From Capniomyces stellatus (Eukaryota; Kickxellomycota; Harpellomycetes; Harpellales; Legeriomycetaceae), in contig LUVW01000026.1 in assembly GCA_001661515.1 (NCBI GenBank), forward strand, positions 47,495-111,494: a stretch of 64,000 bases of DNA, written 5' to 3'. The notes beneath the pieces are model-generated. The model was given only the letters and a program-made list of their open reading frames with translations. It was not told the origin of the DNA and made no database searches. Positions within the stretch are counted from its first letter, which is position 1, and each line of letters opens with the position of its first letter. Position numbers and translations under genes: made by a program. Shown in pieces: positions 25,401 through 36,600 of this stretch.

Positions 25401-26063
25401 AGGGCCAACTCGTCCAAGCCAATCACAAACGCAATCACAAATGCAAACACGGGTTTCATCAACCACGCCAACTCACCGTATCCTGATGGCTCTGGCCTTG
25501 ACTCAGCCCTTGTTGATATTTCCTTTTGGGCTCAGCTGAGGCAGCCAATGATTTTGTGGTTGTCTGACCGAGCCGCAATAGTTCCTGCAAGCGTTGTCCT
25601 GATCGCCATTGTTGTGTCGAGTCTGGTTCTGCTCTTTGCCGCCAAACCGTACTTTTCAAAAATCCTTGCTTTTATCGACTACGAGTTGGTGTCCAAAAAC
25701 CCTCTTACTGCAAGAACTAGGGCTGTTTTGGCTCAGAGATTATCTGCCTTGGTTGCTGAAAACCAGTCCACTTCCTTTATTTTTGCCTACAGGTACCCGC
25801 TGATTGCCGCCAAGTTTTGCTGGCTGCTGGCTGTTGATCTTGTATCCCTTTCTCTTTTATTTACCAACCGCATCTGTACTTTATTTTACCACTTTTTGTT
25901 TTCCGACTCCTTTTTACCCCTGCCTATGTCCACGCTCATTCCAATCCCAAATCCTGCAAACAACGCTGCTGATGTCTTGGCGGCAAAAATCGATTCCTTG
26001 TCTCACCGTGTCACTGAACTCAGTTCCATTGTCGAACAGCTACTCCAGCACGCAAGAACCTGA
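22441..26063 (+). CDS. GRAM and VASt domain protein, LAM/Ysp2-type sterol transporter
   Basis: Two exons, 22441-22807 and 22897-26063, encode 1177 aa. LAM (GRAMD1) proteins are ER-anchored and move sterol between ER and plasma membrane at contact sites. The GRAM domain spans about residues 106-206. It reads FHFLFRVIPINELLIV across the junction into DFGCALQRDILVQGRLYI, then ENYLCFYSNIFGW. The VASt sterol-binding domain lies at about 645-840 and includes YIRPLNYSIGPKQALTLENY and VVVEYEIEWIKSSWIKG. A membrane segment lies near 1015-1039, a second hydrophobic stretch near 1088-1123, and a short coiled coil ends the protein. Residues ~225-640 are a long charged linker that opens with acidic runs. 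The donor is GC, not GT. Start: first ATG of the open frame. The neighbour downstream is convergent. Confidence 0.93.
22808..22896 (+). other. GC-AG intron, 89 bases
   Basis: The donor reads AG|GCAAGT and the acceptor ACGTAG. Removing 22808-22896 joins G to AT and restores Asp followed by FGCALQRD, the conserved GRAM sequence. The nearby GT sites either lose the CALQ block or break the frame. Confidence 0.85.
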
Positions 26064-26124
26064 TACCTTTACTCGTTTCATTCTTCTATTTTTTTCCCTT
26101 CTATTTTTCTTTCTAGTTTTCTCT

Positions 26125-26156
<32 letters not shown>

Positions 26157-26343
26157 TTAATTTACCATAATTCACTGGTTTTTTTATTATCAGCCCGTCA
26201 GTGTAACCAACTTTTCTTTCCTAGTAAACTCTGAATGCCAAATCAAAAAAATAAAAATAGCGATTCGTTGTGTTTGTTTATTTAAATAATAAACAACTGA
26301 AAAAGAAAAATAAATAAAAAAAAGCTAGTATAAATATAAATAA
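26064..26343. other. Convergent intergenic region with T30 tract
   Basis: Shared 3' flank of two convergent genes. A run of 30 T occupies 26126-26155, and AATAAA-like signals on both strands near 26250-26330 are candidate polyadenylation signals. Confidence 0.6.
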
Positions 26344-27381
26344 TTACAGTCCGACCAATTTCCAGCTCTTCAGTTGCTCAATGTCTATGCTTTCAATCAC
26401 TCTGCCATCAGAAACCAGCTTTTCCATATGCAGATTTAAATTGTTCTTTGCTCCACGCTTCAAGTTTTCGTTTTCAATTTCTCCGTATACTTGGAACAAT
26501 ACCTCATCAATACTCCAGTACTTTATAGCCGAGTTCAGGATATCCGTGATCTGTGCCTCGCGTTTCACCCGGTGGTCAATGTTCATGTTTACAACATCCG
26601 AACACGTGTTTACATCCTTCATTGCACCAGTGTCAACTGTGTTCAGGTTCATGCAGTTTTCAACGCCCACCAAGTTGTTTCCCATTATTGGACCGTGTCC
26701 CGGGTATATCGTGTCGATTTCCAAGTCCTTGTACTTTACTAACGACTGTATCTGCTTGCTCAGGTTTTCAAACACCGTTGAACTGTTTCCAAGAATCGAG
26801 TCCCCTGTGAACAACCCGCTTTCCTCCTTCAGATAAAACGACGTGTGGTCCATCGTGTGTCCTGGCGTTGGAATAGCAAACAGCGATGCTCCCTCCACCT
26901 TGAAAACATCTGTAAATATCCCTCCCGCCCCCTTTCCGCTCTCCTCCTCACACTCTTTCTCCTTGCTCATCAACTCTGTCTGTATCTGCCCAAACTTCAT
27001 ATCCTCTGGTACACTCAGCCACTTTTCCTTATACCCTTCAACAAACCGCTTAAACAACCCTACCCTTTCCCCATCGCCACTGAAATCTATAATGTTTGAA
27101 TTCGATATCAAATCCTTCAACCCTCCCGTATGATCCCCATGCCAATGCGTAATCAGAACCATGCTAATCTTCGCATTGTTCATGCTCTCCTTCAGCACCT
27201 TCTCGATATTCGTAAAGTATTCTGGCTGCTTGCCATCCCCCGCATCTATCAGTATTCTCTTCTTTCCTGTTCCAACTATATACGTATTCGTTCCTGCCAA
27301 GGTGTAGGGCCCTGGGTTCAGCCCATTGATTTGCCAAACTCGAGCTGATATCTGCACTGCTTTTGCCATTACCTTGGTCAT
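26344..27381 (-). CDS. Metallo-beta-lactamase fold hydrolase, LACTB2-like
   Basis: Intronless, 345 aa, from ATG at 27381; a second in-frame ATG four codons on could also serve. The family contains mitochondrial endoribonuclease LACTB2 and fungal relatives, zinc-dependent hydrolases with a C-terminal winged-helix region. The metal motif is complete: His79, His81, Asp83 and His84 in THWHGDHTGG, His175 in PTPGHTMDHT, Asp194 in FTGDSILG and His229 in YPGHGPI. The N-terminal signature NPGPYTLAGTNTYIVGTG is typical. A helical C-terminal region (LNLHMEKLVSDGRVI) fits the LACTB2 tail. An insertion around 135-155 is Glu/Lys/Gly-rich. RNA versus other ester substrate cannot be settled from the sequence. 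It is convergent with the sterol-transfer gene. Confidence 0.9.
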   Translation of the reverse strand: MTKVMAKAVQISARVWQINGLNPGPYTLAGTNTYIVGTGKKRILIDAGDGKQPEYFTNIEKVLKESMNNAKISMVLITHWHGDHTGGLKDLISNSNIIDFSGDGERVGLFKRFVEGYKEKWLSVPEDMKFGQIQTELMSKEKECEEESGKGAGGIFTDVFKVEGASLFAIPTPGHTMDHTSFYLKEESGLFTGDSILGNSSTVFENLSKQIQSLVKYKDLEIDTIYPGHGPIMGNNLVGVENCMNLNTVDTGAMKDVNTCSDVVNMNIDHRVKREAQITDILNSAIKYWSIDEVLFQVYGEIENENLKRGAKNNLNLHMEKLVSDGRVIESIDIEQLKSWKLVGL

Positions 27382-28165
27382 TCTTTCTTGTGCTTATTTA
27401 TTCTTTCCTTTTGTTTCTCAATTTGACTTTTAATTTACTAGTTTAAGTATGTATTATTCCAAACTAAAACTCACAACTGAAACCACGACTGTACCTTTTC
27501 TTTCTTTTTTTTTCTTCTTTCTTTGCCTTTATTAATAAAGCCAAGACCGCAATATAGTAAATGCCCAAGTCTCGCAACGTATAGTTATGATGTACGTCCT
27601 TAAGGATTATTTTTACAAGCTCAAGTTCGGCCTTATAATGACTAGTATAACTTTGAAACAACTATTGAAAAAGAAATCCATGTGATTTCGTCTGGTATTT
27701 TGAAGTTTCGCAATTTCCATGAATTGGTGGAACAAATTTTAAAAAAAAACACAATCAATAAAGCAAAAAAGCACTTGCCAATGCCGCTCGTATCAACCCC
27801 CTAATTCCTATATATTATATCAAATCAAAGCTCAAGAAACTACACCAAAACTGTTGAAAGCCAAATTGCACAGTTTCAAACCTCCTCCCCCCTCGAAAAA
27901 AGTACAGTTTTAGTAACTTGGAAATATATAGCAAGTATAATGGACGGACAAAACACCCGGTATTTCTGCTTGCTTTTGCTCCATGTTTATTGTAAATTCC
28001 GTAAAGTTATGGTAAAGTCAAGCTAAATATATTTCAGAAACCAAAAAAAATAAATAAAAAGTTATATTGGAAAAGAATTCGCGAAAATGGAATAGTAAGG
28101 CCGTATAACTTTACACTGCTGCTGTGGTATACGCGCTTTGGTTGGTCAGTCTATCACACTAAAGA
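27382..28165. other. Intergenic region
   Basis: 5' flank of the LACTB2-like gene and 3' flank of the 15-exon oxidoreductase, both on the minus strand. I see no gene here. Confidence 0.6.
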
Positions 28166-31100
28166 TTAAATCTCACTTGGGCAAACGTTCATTTTAGTAC
28201 GACGGCTCTGTTCTGCTGCAAACACATATGAATGAGATACTATCAACATACACAAATACATACAACAGATACCATAACGTTAATATACATAAATATCACA
28301 ATATAGTTGCGTGCACCCTCATGATTTATACATTGATTCAACTCTTCGCAAACACCAACTTGGGAAAGAAATAATTCAAAACACAAAGAAAAGTCCTTAC
28401 AAAGCGATACTTCAGACCCTGATACAATCTTGGATGGATCGTTTTCCAACAGCCCATCAATAAAAGAAGAGATTACTCCGTAATCACCGCCACCTTTAGA
28501 AATAAAAGCAATCAAGTAAAAACAGATTTCAGATACAATTCAACAGGCAGACACAGCTTAGCTTTTCCACCCATAAATAATATAGAACTCTAAATTATAT
28601 AACCCCCACACACACACATATGAATATACATTTTCACATAAACTTGGTGGTTGGTATAAATAGCTAAAGATTTTACCATGGCCAAACATCTCTGTATAGC
28701 GCTTGTACTCTTCCATTTCGTTTGGATGGGTAACTGTCGTGGTTTGCGTATTAAAGTCAAACACTTTGATTTCATCTTTCCCGTCTGAACTCAGCTCGCC
28801 ACGGCTTCCAAAGATTCTGGTCTAATCGATACAAAAAAAAAAGAATACCACTTGATTTTTTTAAAAAAAAACTCATCTCAATTCTCCCAACAACTACCCG
28901 GTCTCATGTTTGCCATTTGTTTCAATCTCATCGCCAAATAAGTAAAAACCCAAAAACTCACCCTTCTAATACACAAATCCTCTGTAAACGCCACCATGGT
29001 AAACGATGCTGTTTTGCCACCCTCAAACTCCATGTTTACTACTTGATTATCGCAAACATCGTTCTCTGATTCGTACACACATTTTCCATACTTTCCGGTA
29101 CTGATGGCATCAGCAACATTCTCAATATCTATTCCAAAAAGCATATGCAAACAAACAAAAAGTTATTTGAGTGCAAATATAACTTGTTTTAAATACAAAG
29201 CAGATAGCCTATTAGCCCACTAGCATATTATTAGTCCACTTACCAACCACGTTTACAATAGTATCCAACGGCCAGCCCTTATATCCGGTTTTGGCAGGTT
29301 CAAGATATATCTTCTTTGCAGAGTACGGACACTCTGGCTCAAACTTGCAATCAACACAAAGTCTATCGCCATTAAACACGAATATATGTTATATTTACCA
29401 AGTCCGCGTCAGATGGACATTTGACCATCAAGATAACATAGCTACCAGAGTTTTAATTAAATCGATAAAAAAAATAGCAGGCCCAACTATGCCATAAGGT
29501 ATTACTTTGCATCTCCTGCCTCGATAGGCTTGTTCGATTTCTTGAAATGGCCCAAGTTTCCATACGAACTGATGCTCTAAATATTAACACAGGGATTTTA
29601 GCTACACCAGTCCAATTTATTGTTGTATATTCGTAATAAACCACGCGATTGTTACTTACCGTGCATTTTTCTCCCATAAGCCAAGATATTATATCTTTTG
29701 TTTTTGAATTATTCAAAAAAAAAAAAAAAAGTCATGTCAAAGCTTGATTTACTTGTATTAAATACAAAAACACAACATTGGTAATTATATGGCAGTACTT
29801 ACCGATATCATGGCAGCTCTACGGTTACAACATCAAAAAAAACAAAAATTAATATCTTTCAGCGCCAAGTTAACTTTAATGAAAAGAGATTCCGTCCGGC
29901 ACTTCAATATAAGCAGCATTAAAGCAAATTACCTTTGTAAGTAGTGAGAAACTAGTCTTATCTTCAACCCCCCAACTACCACGAACAAACTACAATATAG
30001 GTCAAGAGTATTTATACATCGTAGTTTAGCAATTTAAAAATCTATAAAAATCATTCAACTGTGGCATGAGTAATAAATATTAACAGCAATTTGCTGGCTG
30101 TGTTGGTTACCGAGTGCGCAAAGTGATAGTATCCGATTGCTTCCATATGTTGAATCGAGTATATCTCGCCCAAAACCCCTGAATCAACAATTTTCTTCAA
30201 TTCTCTGTAGTGCGGAGTGTAGCGAAGAACATGGCCTATGCATTATTCATTTATCAAACTCCCGTTTATATGAATATATACATACATCACACACACATAT
30301 TGATAAATATATCAATTTGTGGTCAGTACTAAAACATCTTTTTTCTTTAAAAATAAAGGGAAATGGGCTGGCTTCCAGCACTCCAAGCGTAAATCAGATA
30401 CTTTATTGTGCAAAAATTCAGAACTACTTACATACTGCCAGCGTGATATTGTTGTCTACAGCGGCTTTGTGGATTGCCTTACAGTCTTCTAGCTTGACCG
30501 CCATTGGTTTCTCAAGCAGAATGTTATATTTTAGATTTGCCATTTCTACAACATCAAAATAAAAAGTCGTAGTACCCATGTTATCTTTTGAAGTGATATT
30601 TACACTCTCGGTTCCCCCCCCCTTAATAACAAATCGAATAATGCGTGATGGAGTATACAGTATCATGATTTGAATCGACTTGATTCAACTTGACTTGATT
30701 CAATTTATTAACTTACCCACAGCAATCTCACAATGCGTGGAATCGAGTGTACTAATAATTACAGCATCCGCAAGTTTCTCACTTTTTGAAAGCTATTTTT
30801 ATGAACAGTCTGGTATTAGTTTGGATTGATTAAGCCAGGGCTAACCAGCGCTATTGATGGTTTCATGTCCAATTATACAAAAACAATAGAGTAACTACTG
30901 TCTATATTTTGGTAGCAGTAGTTAGACTTACATCCTGCCAGCTCTTAAAAGTGTTATCGTTTGATATGCCATATGTCTAAACATCAGGGAAAAAAGAAAA
31001 AGAATTGGTCAGCAGTGGGTTTATTGTATGGTATTCGACTGATGTGTATATGACATATTCGTATGTAATACACACAGCAATGTATGTATTGTTGTTGACG

Positions 31101-31372
31101 CATGTGTCGTACCTTTTGCATTTCTTTGCGTCTGACGTCTGATCGCTCAGCTACAGCAACCACCTTCATTTTTTCAGGGTTCAGAGTCGAATATTTTGCA
31201 TAGATAGAGCCTCTACACGGTATAATCGATTGTGTTAACATATGTATCTTTATACCAAATTTGAAGAATAGAAACTCTTAGCAGAGTACATTGATATCGT
31301 AGTCTGTGGTATGCGTTATAAATACCTGTTCCCTGCTCCAATAATTGCAACGGTTATAGGTTTTATGGTCAT
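28166..31372 (-). CDS. Gfo/Idh/MocA family NAD(P)-dependent oxidoreductase
   Basis: Fifteen exons, with ends: 31372-31326, 31212-31113, 30976-30932, 30792-30717, 30545-30432, 30235-30111, 29989-29933, 29818-29803, 29694-29660, 29576-29506, 29362-29244, 29128-28962, 28821-28677, 28493-28401 and 28239-28166. They total 1284 bases, 427 aa, with phase preserved at every junction. The family reduces or oxidises sugars and related polyols. The Rossmann start reads [16 protein letters not shown]. Other motifs are [10 protein letters not shown] (EKP at 101-103), [30 protein letters not shown] (His191/Asp192 region), [10 protein letters not shown] and [14 protein letters not shown] at the end. All donors are GT. 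Exon 8 is only 16 bases, and the exon 9 acceptor is AAAAG, not the usual TAG or CAG. The substrate is unknown. This is by far the most intron-rich gene in the window. Confidence 0.93.
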
Positions 31373-32413
31373 GTTTGTAATTGCTTTGTCAATATTGCTT
31401 ATAATTTCGTGTCAATGGCCTATTGTGTCTAGTTAGCACTGATTCTGGTATAGCAGTATTCTTTATTTGTGTTGTATGTTGTATAGTTTATTTTTAATAT
31501 TTCAATACCTTGGATATTAAAATATCTTCAAATGTTAAACGCTTTAAACAGCTAATTTATTCAAGCTTTTATATATTTTTTTTTAGAAAAAAAAATGAAA
31601 ACAAAAGTGGGAAAAAAGTTAACAGAAATTGGTTGTTTGAAACCAAATTAACAAGTTTCAGGTTAAATTTGTGGTTCGATATTTATCCAAGGCTTTAAAT
31701 CAAACATCTAGCTCTAATTTTATAATCGCAGAAACGCTGTAGCCTATTAAACCTATTCACATGAGCTCAAAATTCAATACTTGATTAGTATTCATCGATG
31801 GTATTTCTCCCCCACCTTGATGTGTTACACAAGATAAACACCACATCTGAAGATGAATTAGCTAATTCCAAATCGGGATATTTAACAGAGCCTGGTAGCT
31901 ACCATGGTGATAGTCTTGTTTAAAGTCTCAGTCTAAGATACTCTGATTCCAAATCCTTGTTTGGCTGACAGTAAACAGCGCCATTATATTTTAGCTATAC
32001 ATTTAATTGTCCGATTTTAACAAGCAGGACGATGACGGTATTTGAAGTGTTGTGAAAATGTATGATGTGTATGTTAGTACCCGCAACATGATATTTGTCC
32101 AATCAAAAAGGTTTACTCATAAACAACACGGGAAAAATCGATTTGAGGCTTTAATAAATCTATTGATCATTTCTAAAACTGTAAAGGCTGTTTTATTCAA
32201 ATATTCAACTTTTTTTTTAAATAAAAAAACACTTATTTCAGTATCGAATTAGCTTGTTTTTACTAGCTTTTTTTGTTTCGGACTGTTTTTTTGTTTTGTT
32301 TTCCCAATTACGATTGATATATTCCGATTAAATAAAAACTCTTTAATAATCTCTAGAGATACCCAGCAGTAGAAAGAGTATTAGGAGTAGTACATGGTCA
32401 TGTTATAGCCAAG
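31373..32413. other. Divergent intergenic region
   Basis: Shared upstream region between the oxidoreductase (minus) and the acidic protein gene (plus). No gene or clear regulatory motif was recognised. Confidence 0.55.
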
Positions 32414-33329
32414 ATGGATTCCAAAGATTTTTCAGAGCTGAAGAATGCCAGAGAATTCCAAGCTGAATTTACAAATTTATTTAAAAAACAAAAGCTGAAA
32501 GATGTGTTTTCGGGTCAGGCACGGTGGAGCAAAGAAAAAAAGGAAAGAATCGAAAATCGATGCCGGTAAATACTCTTCTATTTTTTCACAATTGTACTTG
32601 ATTCTGTCGAGTTTTATTTCATTCATTTCTTCACAATTGGAACAAAACAGCACTTGAATTGATGATGGCAATTTAAAGTGCGTTTGTCTTGTGTTGTTTA
32701 ATACTGCGATTAGGATTACTGACGACATGAAGATACCTGGAGATGCATTTACAAATCCGCAGTTATTTTTCATGCTAAAATCACATCGCGAACCTAAAAA
32801 AGGCACAGGCAAAAAAGAGGAAGGGGAAGAGGAAGAGAATAGTAGTTCGGATTCTGAAAATGAAATGGGGAGTAGGATTAAAAAAGAAGTGAATAGTAAA
32901 GGTAGAGAAGTAGTTGCGACACTTTTTACAATCAAAGACGAAGTGCAAGAGAAATCTGACAAAAAACCAGCTCAAGAAGCGGATATAGCCGATGGAAAGT
33001 TGATAATTGGGGAAGTTGCCAACAATGACATTACAAAGACTGCTGCGTTAGACTTCCACAAAACCGGATCTAAAATTATTGACACAAAAAAACAAGCAGA
33101 GGCAAAGCAGAAGAATGCCCACAGCACTGATGTGGTTCCAGCCTTAAACGTGGATAAAGATACAGAGACACCGATAGTGGACTCGATAATAAAATCGAAG
33201 CTGCAGATGACCGTAGATGGTTTACCAGCGGGAATAACACCAGAAATGATGAGAGATGCTATGCTTCAACACGGGTTTAAACAAAGTGTAATTGCTCTTA
33301 TATTTCAAACCCTAAAACCTAATTCCTAA
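32414..33329 (+). CDS. Unrecognised 255-aa acidic/charged protein
   Basis: Two exons, 32414-32565 and 32714-33329, separated by a 148-base GT-AG intron whose removal rebuilds an Arg codon. The N-terminal 50 residues are helical and charged (FKKQKLKDVFSGQARWSKEK). Exon 2 opens with DDMKIPGDAFTNPQLFFMLK, then has a Glu/Ser acidic tract and a Lys-rich linker. It ends in a more ordered segment, LPAGITPEMMRDAMLQHGFK, that looks like a small helical domain. No membrane segment or signal peptide was seen. The stop is only 184 bases before the SNAPC3 ATG on the same strand. That suggests either two tightly packed genes or, less likely, an alternative splice joining them. I cannot assign a function. 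Confidence 0.7.
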
Positions 33330-33513
33330 AACCTGGTTTCTATTACCCGAATCTTTTAAACTTGAACCTTGTAAACAGGATCCAAGTCATTTCTGTTATG
33401 TTTTTATTACAAGAATTGTGGTTAATGTTTGTTGCTTTAGCAAATTGTATAAATGGTCATTTTTTGATGTTGAAATACATTAGAGCCGGCTTATTGGCGA
33501 AAGCGAGGTCGAT

Positions 33514-34632
33514 ATGCCAGTTAGAAGTCAAGAAAATACCAGCAACTCGGATGAAAAAAGTTCAGAGCCAGAGTTAAAGGTAAGTGTGGAGCCAAAGCTG
33601 TCAAAGTTTCAGATAAGCACCAAGCAAAGGCGGGAGAAAACAGCAAAGGTATTCAAAACAGAGACCGACCTGGAGGTCCAGTTTAAAAAAGTGGCGGTAA
33701 TGCTGGACAAGCCAAAGATTGCGACAATAAAGTAGGTTTGCTTTCTTTTTTCAAATTTTGCAGTAAGAACAAAGTAAATTGTAGCCAGTTTAGCCGTATT
33801 TGTGTTTAGTTTTGCCCATTTAATAAAATTGAGTGCATCAACCTTGTGCTTTTCTAGAGAGTCAAACTACTACATGTTGCCATCCAAGCTCAAACCGGCA
33901 ATAAACTTCAATGCAAACAAGGTCTTGAACACGCCGCCGCCAAATGCGGCAAGAGTGAGGCCAAACGAGGTCATATTGTCGGTGTGTTTTTCGCGGTCAA
34001 TGACGCCAAACACAAAAATGGCCGAGTTTTTAGTTCTTGGCTCGCAGCCCTTGACGGCGTTACGGGATGCGCTTTATTGCATAAACGACTTCTTGATAAC
34101 CACAAAGAACCAAGAGCTGATAAATACTGCAGAAAAAAAGCTTACGTCTAGCTATTTTTTTATCGAGGATACGTTTTACAACGATAGACGCCACGCCTCT
34201 ACGATTGACTACAGTAAAGTCATTATAGACTTTGCCAAGCAAAAAAACCCACCGGTACTGCTGGGCTCCAAACTAATGCACACGTCAAAATTTAGTGATT
34301 TAAACATCAGACTAGGCTATCCATACTTGTTTTGCCACCAAGGCAACTGTGAGCATGTTGTATACTTTAATGACATGCGTCTGTTTAACACGTCAGTTGA
34401 TGCTCCTTCTTTGGCGAGTTATCCGTTACAAACTTTTTCTGCTCGTGTTAGAACCCACAAGTGTCAAATGTGCAACCTATATCCCGCCAAGTTGATCACC
34501 AAGAACGACTTTCATTCTGGAGAAACGCCCTGCTATTTCTGCCACAAATGCTACAGACCATTTCACTACGATAAAAACGGACTACTTCTTTTGGAACACG
34601 AGGTTTATCCGTATGCCGACGTTATGTTGTGA
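33514..34632 (+). CDS. SNAPC3: snRNA-activating protein complex subunit 3 (SNAP50-like)
   Basis: Two exons, 33514-33731 and 33858-34632, give 330 aa; the 126-base intron is GT-AG and phase 2. SNAPC3 is the DNA-contacting zinc subunit of the complex that binds the proximal sequence element of snRNA promoters for RNA polymerases II and III. Family motifs are VLGSQPLTALRDALYCINDF, FFIEDTFYNDRRHASTIDYS and LNIRLGYPYLFCHQGNCEHV followed by VYFNDMRLF. The C-terminal zinc region is THKCQMCNLYPAKLITKNDF, then ETPCYFCHKCYRPFHYD and a final YPYADVML. The N-terminal ~75 residues are charged and unconserved. An in-frame stop at 33481-33483 lies upstream of the chosen ATG. A TAG acceptor at that point would allow an upstream exon to join. 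Confidence 0.92.
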
Positions 34633-36600
34633 CGTCGTTGTATATATATATATATTTTTTTACTTTGTATCTACTTATTCTTCTCTATGTTTGAATACCA
34701 CAAATCCTTTGTTGAATTTAAATAAATATAAAAAATCCTTTGCTGAACATCCTTGTCTTTTTATCACAATATCATCTTGAAATTATTTTTTTTCCTTCTA
34801 TTTGATTCATCTCGAAGTTTGGTGCTTTGCTTTGTGTTTTTGTGCAGGTAGAGACTCTTTTTTCTTTTTTCCCTTAAAAGTTAAAATAGCTCCGCTTTTT
34901 TCCTTTTTTCAGATCCGTTCTTTTTTACATTACCTTATTTTTCTGCTTTTGGTTTGTTCTTATTTATTGAATCTGTTGATTTTACAAAGTAAACAGTTAT
35001 ATTTAATAGAGGCCAATCAAGCCTTATTTTTCTTTCACTGTACTCGTGTTTAATTACGTTTGCTCTAGTATTAAGATAGAGTGTTGTCAGATGACTCCTT
35101 TTCTTGATTTTCTATTCGACACAATAAAGGCTTTATACACTGACCAGCTTCGGACCTCTGTTCCATTTACCTGAATTTGTCTTGAAGCTTACGTAAATTA
35201 GACAATTTAATTCACAACACCCATTCATTAGTTAGTCCTAAAACAGAAAAAATATTGAAAGCTCTAGACTAGTCAAAAAAGAAAAAAGACAATCATGTTG
35301 AACTAGGAAACGGGCGAGTTAGATTGGCCAAAGTGGAATTGGCTTGAGCTTTAAAGTTTGAGATGTTTCATTTTTTTTAGACCAGGTCGATTAGTAAATG
35401 TTGAAAAAGACAGGTTTGATAAGCCTAACAAGAATCAAACCCACCACAGGGGGAGCTCCCGCCTATTTTAGATACAACCAAGACAGGGCTTGGGGTTTAT
35501 AAAGATAAAACTAAACACTCGAGTGTTTTTTTTTTTTTTTGTCGAGTGCTATTTTGATTTGGTGTAAAAGTGCTCGGGAGAACAGTAAAAGAAAAAAAAT
35601 GGTGAAACGGCGAATGTCCAAAATGTGAAAGGAAGAAGAAAAATCAAATGGGAGGATTGGGATTGTTTGCTTTTCCAATAAAGAAAACCAGAATCAAGAG
35701 GCGAATAATTGAAGTTAAATTAAATAAACGTGAAAATCGAGCTTTATACTTGATGATATTGCCATAACAAGAACAAAAGAAATTGAATTTGAAAAAAAAA
35801 GAAAAGGAAAGGAAATGGCAAGGAGAAAACAATCGCAATAGGGCAAAAGACACACAGGTGTTGGTTGGAAAGTTAACATTTTGATTGTTGTTTTAGAGTT
35901 TGGCGAGAGTGAAAAAAAAAACACTGTATATTTATATTTTCTAGAGGGTTTTTTTTTTACACTTGGTTAGTTAAACAAACTGTTGCAGAATTAGTAAAGC
36001 CAAGAAATAAGGTGCAACTAAAAAGCGACGGATATAAACGGGCATATCAAACTAGTTTTGCTAACCAATGCCTTTTATTATTATTACCGTTGATAGAATT
36101 TAGTTAAAAGGGGCTGCACAAGTGAGCATCCTTGATATTTCCAAGTAAAGCCTTTTAACAGTGTACAATTTCTATTATAACAGACGACCATAAAGTGGGA
36201 AAATAGTTTATTTTATATTTTATATTTTATATTTTATATTTTATATTTTATATTTATATTTTTATTATTTTTGAGTCTGATATAAACCTGACGCCTGATA
36301 AGTTCGATATTGCACTCAGAGCTTCGAAACAGGCTTGCTGTTAGTTTTGGTAATATCTGTTCAAATCGCGATAATAAAAAGCTACGCTTCAACAATAAAA
36401 CAACACCTTTGAAAGCAGTGCAAAAGAGAAACACAGGAATCCATAACGCTGCCAAACATCGGCATTCAGAACCAAAACAAGGCACAGCAATACTTATATC
36501 ACAACAGTTGACGATTTATTCCTTCACAGCAGTTAGATTTGAACGCAATTAGGGATTCCAAAAGTAGCAAACATAGTTATAGATCAAACAGGGTTTAAAA
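34633..36600. other. Intergenic region
   Basis: Two kilobases between SNAPC3 and the phosphoglycerate mutase gene. It has TA-rich 3' sequence just after the SNAPC3 stop and a heptanucleotide repeat at 36208-36261. I see no supported gene; short frames near 35644-35924 and 36234-36552 lack motifs. Confidence 0.5.
36208..36261. repeat. Heptanucleotide repeat, unit TTTTATA
   Basis: About seven copies of a 7-base AT unit, about 350 bases upstream of the phosphoglycerate mutase ATG. Confidence 0.85.
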
